From the NCBI RefSeq assembly GCF_014650955.1, contig NZ_BMVY01000003.1, positions 124,001 through 188,000 on the forward strand: DNA of 64,000 bases, in the 5' to 3' direction. Source of the DNA: Streptomyces tauricus. GTDB lineage: Bacteria > Actinomycetota > Actinomycetes > Streptomycetales > Streptomycetaceae. Both the position numbers and the translations under genes were made by a program. The notes under the pieces are model-generated. The model had not been told where the DNA came from. It did not search any database and saw nothing but the letters and a program-made list of their open reading frames with translations. The stretch's first letter is position 1. Each line of letters starts with the position of its first letter. This document shows, piece by piece, positions 62,634 through 64,000 of the stretch.

Positions 62634-64000
62634 ATGACGGCTGAGCTGGTCCGGGGGCAGAACCACCCGCTCTCCCAGGCCCGACTTGAGATCCGGGTGT
62701 CGGCCGGCAAGCCGATCGTGGCCGGGGCCACGCTCAGCGACGAGCGGGGCAAGGTGCACGGGGTCGAGTGGGTGGCCCATCCGGGCTCACCCACTCTGCC
62801 GGGCATAGAGGTGTCCAAGCAGGCGGCGGCCGATCACCGGCTCGCGTGCGACCTGGACGCCCTGCCGGAGACCGTGCACCGGGTCAGTGTGCTCCTGGCC
62901 CTGCCGTCCGGAGTGGGCGGTCCGGTCCGGTTCGGAGCCGTCGCCGCCCCCTTCGTCGCGGTCACCGGACTCGACGGTTCCGAAGTCGCCAGCTACACGG
63001 TGACCGGTCTCGACGCCGAGTCGGCCGTCGTCGCGCTGGAGCTCTACCGCAGGCAGGGAGCCTGGAAGGTACGCGCCGTGGGCCAGGGGTACGCGGGCGG
63101 CCTCGCCGAGCTCCTCACCGACCAGGGCCTTCCCCAGGCCCGTCAACTCGCGGGCAGCATCAACGAAGCGGTCGTCCAGGGCCTCGCGCGTTCGGTGGCC
63201 GCGCCCCCGCCGCGTGCGGCCGACGGCGGCCGTTCCCGGCACGCCGCGACCCCCGCGCTGGGTCAGGACCAGGGCAGCTCGACGTCCCCCGGCACGCCCG
63301 GCCAGGTGGCACCGCAGCACGGCCACCCCGGGGGGCAGGGATCCACCGCGCCCGGCGTCGGCCCCGGGGCGCCGCAGCCCGCTTACCCCGCGGCTTCCGC
63401 ACCGGGGGACCCGTCCGCCGTCACACAGCCCGCCGGGCCCGGAGCAGGCGGCCCCGTCAACTACAGCCACCCCGGCCGCCAGGCCGCCGCACCGCCTCCG
63501 CCTCCGCCGACCGCGCCTCCGGCCCAGCCGGGGCAGCCGGCCCGGCCCGTGGCGGGCGACGCGACCGGCTGGTCCATGGAGGAGCGCCTGTACAACCAGG
63601 TGTGGGGCATGTTCGAGGACCTGGCCCGCACCACCGCCGCGTACCGCAGCGCGGTCGACTTCGCCGAGTCCCGCATGGAGCAGGAGCTCGACAAGGTTCT
63701 GTCCGACCCGCGCGCCCGGATCGGCGGGCACGGCGATGCCGCCCGCGAGGCGGCCCGCGCCAAGCAGGCCGAGCTGGTCGACCGGGCCAGGGAGGCGCTC
63801 GACCGCGACCTCGCCCAGCTCACCGCGGAGGCCGAGGTCGTCGAACCCGCGCTGCCCCCGGCGTTCGCGCGCTGGGACAACCCCGCCTGGCACGGCTACC
63901 GCGTCCCGATGGAGATCCCCATGGCCGTGCGCCTGGGCGATCTGCACCTGCCCGAGAGCGCCGGCCTCAGCATTCCGATGCTGGTGCGGCTGCCGCTGGA
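62634..64000 (+). CDS. TerD-like domain protein, C-terminus cut by window end
   Basis: Open from the ATG at 62634 to the window edge (455 codons, no stop). The first 145 residues are a TerD-like beta-sandwich (MTAELVRGQNHPLSQARLE, LLALPSGVGGPVRFGAVAAP, LYRRQGAWKVRAVGQGYAGG). A Pro/Gly/Gln-rich linker follows (about 185-305, with a run of prolines), then a helical segment (MEERLYNQVWGMFEDLARTT) and a second conserved region ending ESAGLSIPMLVRLPLE. In Streptomyces such proteins continue into a large C-terminal domain, but it is outside this window. It lies 58 bp after the TerD gene and is probably in one operon. Confidence 0.82.
   Translation, partial: MTAELVRGQNHPLSQARLEIRVSAGKPIVAGATLSDERGKVHGVEWVAHPGSPTLPGIEVSKQAAADHRLACDLDALPETVHRVSVLLALPSGVGGPVRFGAVAAPFVAVTGLDGSEVASYTVTGLDAESAVVALELYRRQGAWKVRAVGQGYAGGLAELLTDQGLPQARQLAGSINEAVVQGLARSVAAPPPRAADGGRSRHAATPALGQDQGSSTSPGTPGQVAPQHGHPGGQGSTAPGVGPGAPQPAYPAASAPGDPSAVTQPAGPGAGGPVNYSHPGRQAAAPPPPPPTAPPAQPGQPARPVAGDATGWSMEERLYNQVWGMFEDLARTTAAYRSAVDFAESRMEQELDKVLSDPRARIGGHGDAAREAARAKQAELVDRAREALDRDLAQLTAEAEVVEPALPPAFARWDNPAWHGYRVPMEIPMAVRLGDLHLPESAGLSIPMLVRLPL

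Overview
This is a 64 kb piece of a high-GC actinobacterial chromosome, almost certainly Streptomyces. GC-rich third codon positions, many GTG starts, AGGAGG-type ribosome binding sites, the gene order polA ... rpsA ... coaE ... uvrB, and families such as DUF397/HTH whiJ-like cassettes, DUF6343, DUF4184 and DUF3068 all point there. No IS element, prophage, integrase or CRISPR array is visible; the window reads as chromosome core with lineage-specific additions.

Layout. 0-9.8 kb: 3' end of polA with a strong hairpin terminator, a secreted class-A beta-lactamase-like hydrolase, a DUF4184 membrane protein, a secreted lytic transglycosylase, a small membrane peptide with a DUF3068 protein, the helicase HrpB (interrupted in frame by a 66-bp repeat array) and a methyltransferase. 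9.8-19.1 kb: rpsA with a clear consensus promoter and terminator, a PAC2 protein, coaE, a TPR protein, an acyltransferase, a methyltransferase, a DoxX-type protein, an S4-domain protein and a family 5 uracil-DNA glycosylase. 18.7-22.2 kb: a hydantoin/allantoin-type locus, with a GntR/FCD regulator coupled to a ferredoxin-like protein, a 16-bp perfect operator palindrome, an NCS1 permease and a hydantoin-racemase-like protein. 22.2-26 kb: a GH6 protein, a hexapeptide-repeat protein with a RidA protein, and a Tat-exported PGRP amidase.

26-30 kb is the most unusual part. A small protein ends in a Gly-rich motif resembling bacterial amyloid-signalling motifs. It is followed by an unknown protein and then by two tandem RNAs in which a canonical T-arm and 3' acceptor strand precede a matching 5' acceptor strand and D-arm: circularly permuted tRNA-like modules, each closed by a longer helix where the anticodon arm should be. 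This is the architecture of bacterial Y RNAs (YrlA type), yet no Ro60/TROVE gene is in the window. A FUSC membrane protein follows, frameshifted near its C-terminus.

30-46.7 kb: an EEP-family nuclease/phosphatase, an amidohydrolase, a DUF899 protein, a 56-aa conserved-looking small protein, a large ABC exporter, a whiJ-like regulatory cassette (HATPase, HTH, DUF397, hypothetical), an operon of a PEP-synthase-like protein, a membrane protein and a dual-specificity phosphatase, a MocR regulator divergent from an AhpD-like protein, and an orphan GltD. 46.7-59 kb: DUF1772 and DUF2293 proteins, a nucleotide-kinase-like protein without a P-loop, a CBS protein, CorA, a methyltransferase, a pseudouridine-degradation pair (PfkB kinase with PsuG), glutathione-independent formaldehyde dehydrogenase, an MFS transporter coupled to a 46-aa upstream ORF, Ogt and GDPD. 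58.8-64 kb: an MHYT sensor protein, uvrB, and two TerD-family genes, the second running off the window end.

All starts, motifs and hairpins were read by eye; family names come from recognising sequence, not from a search.
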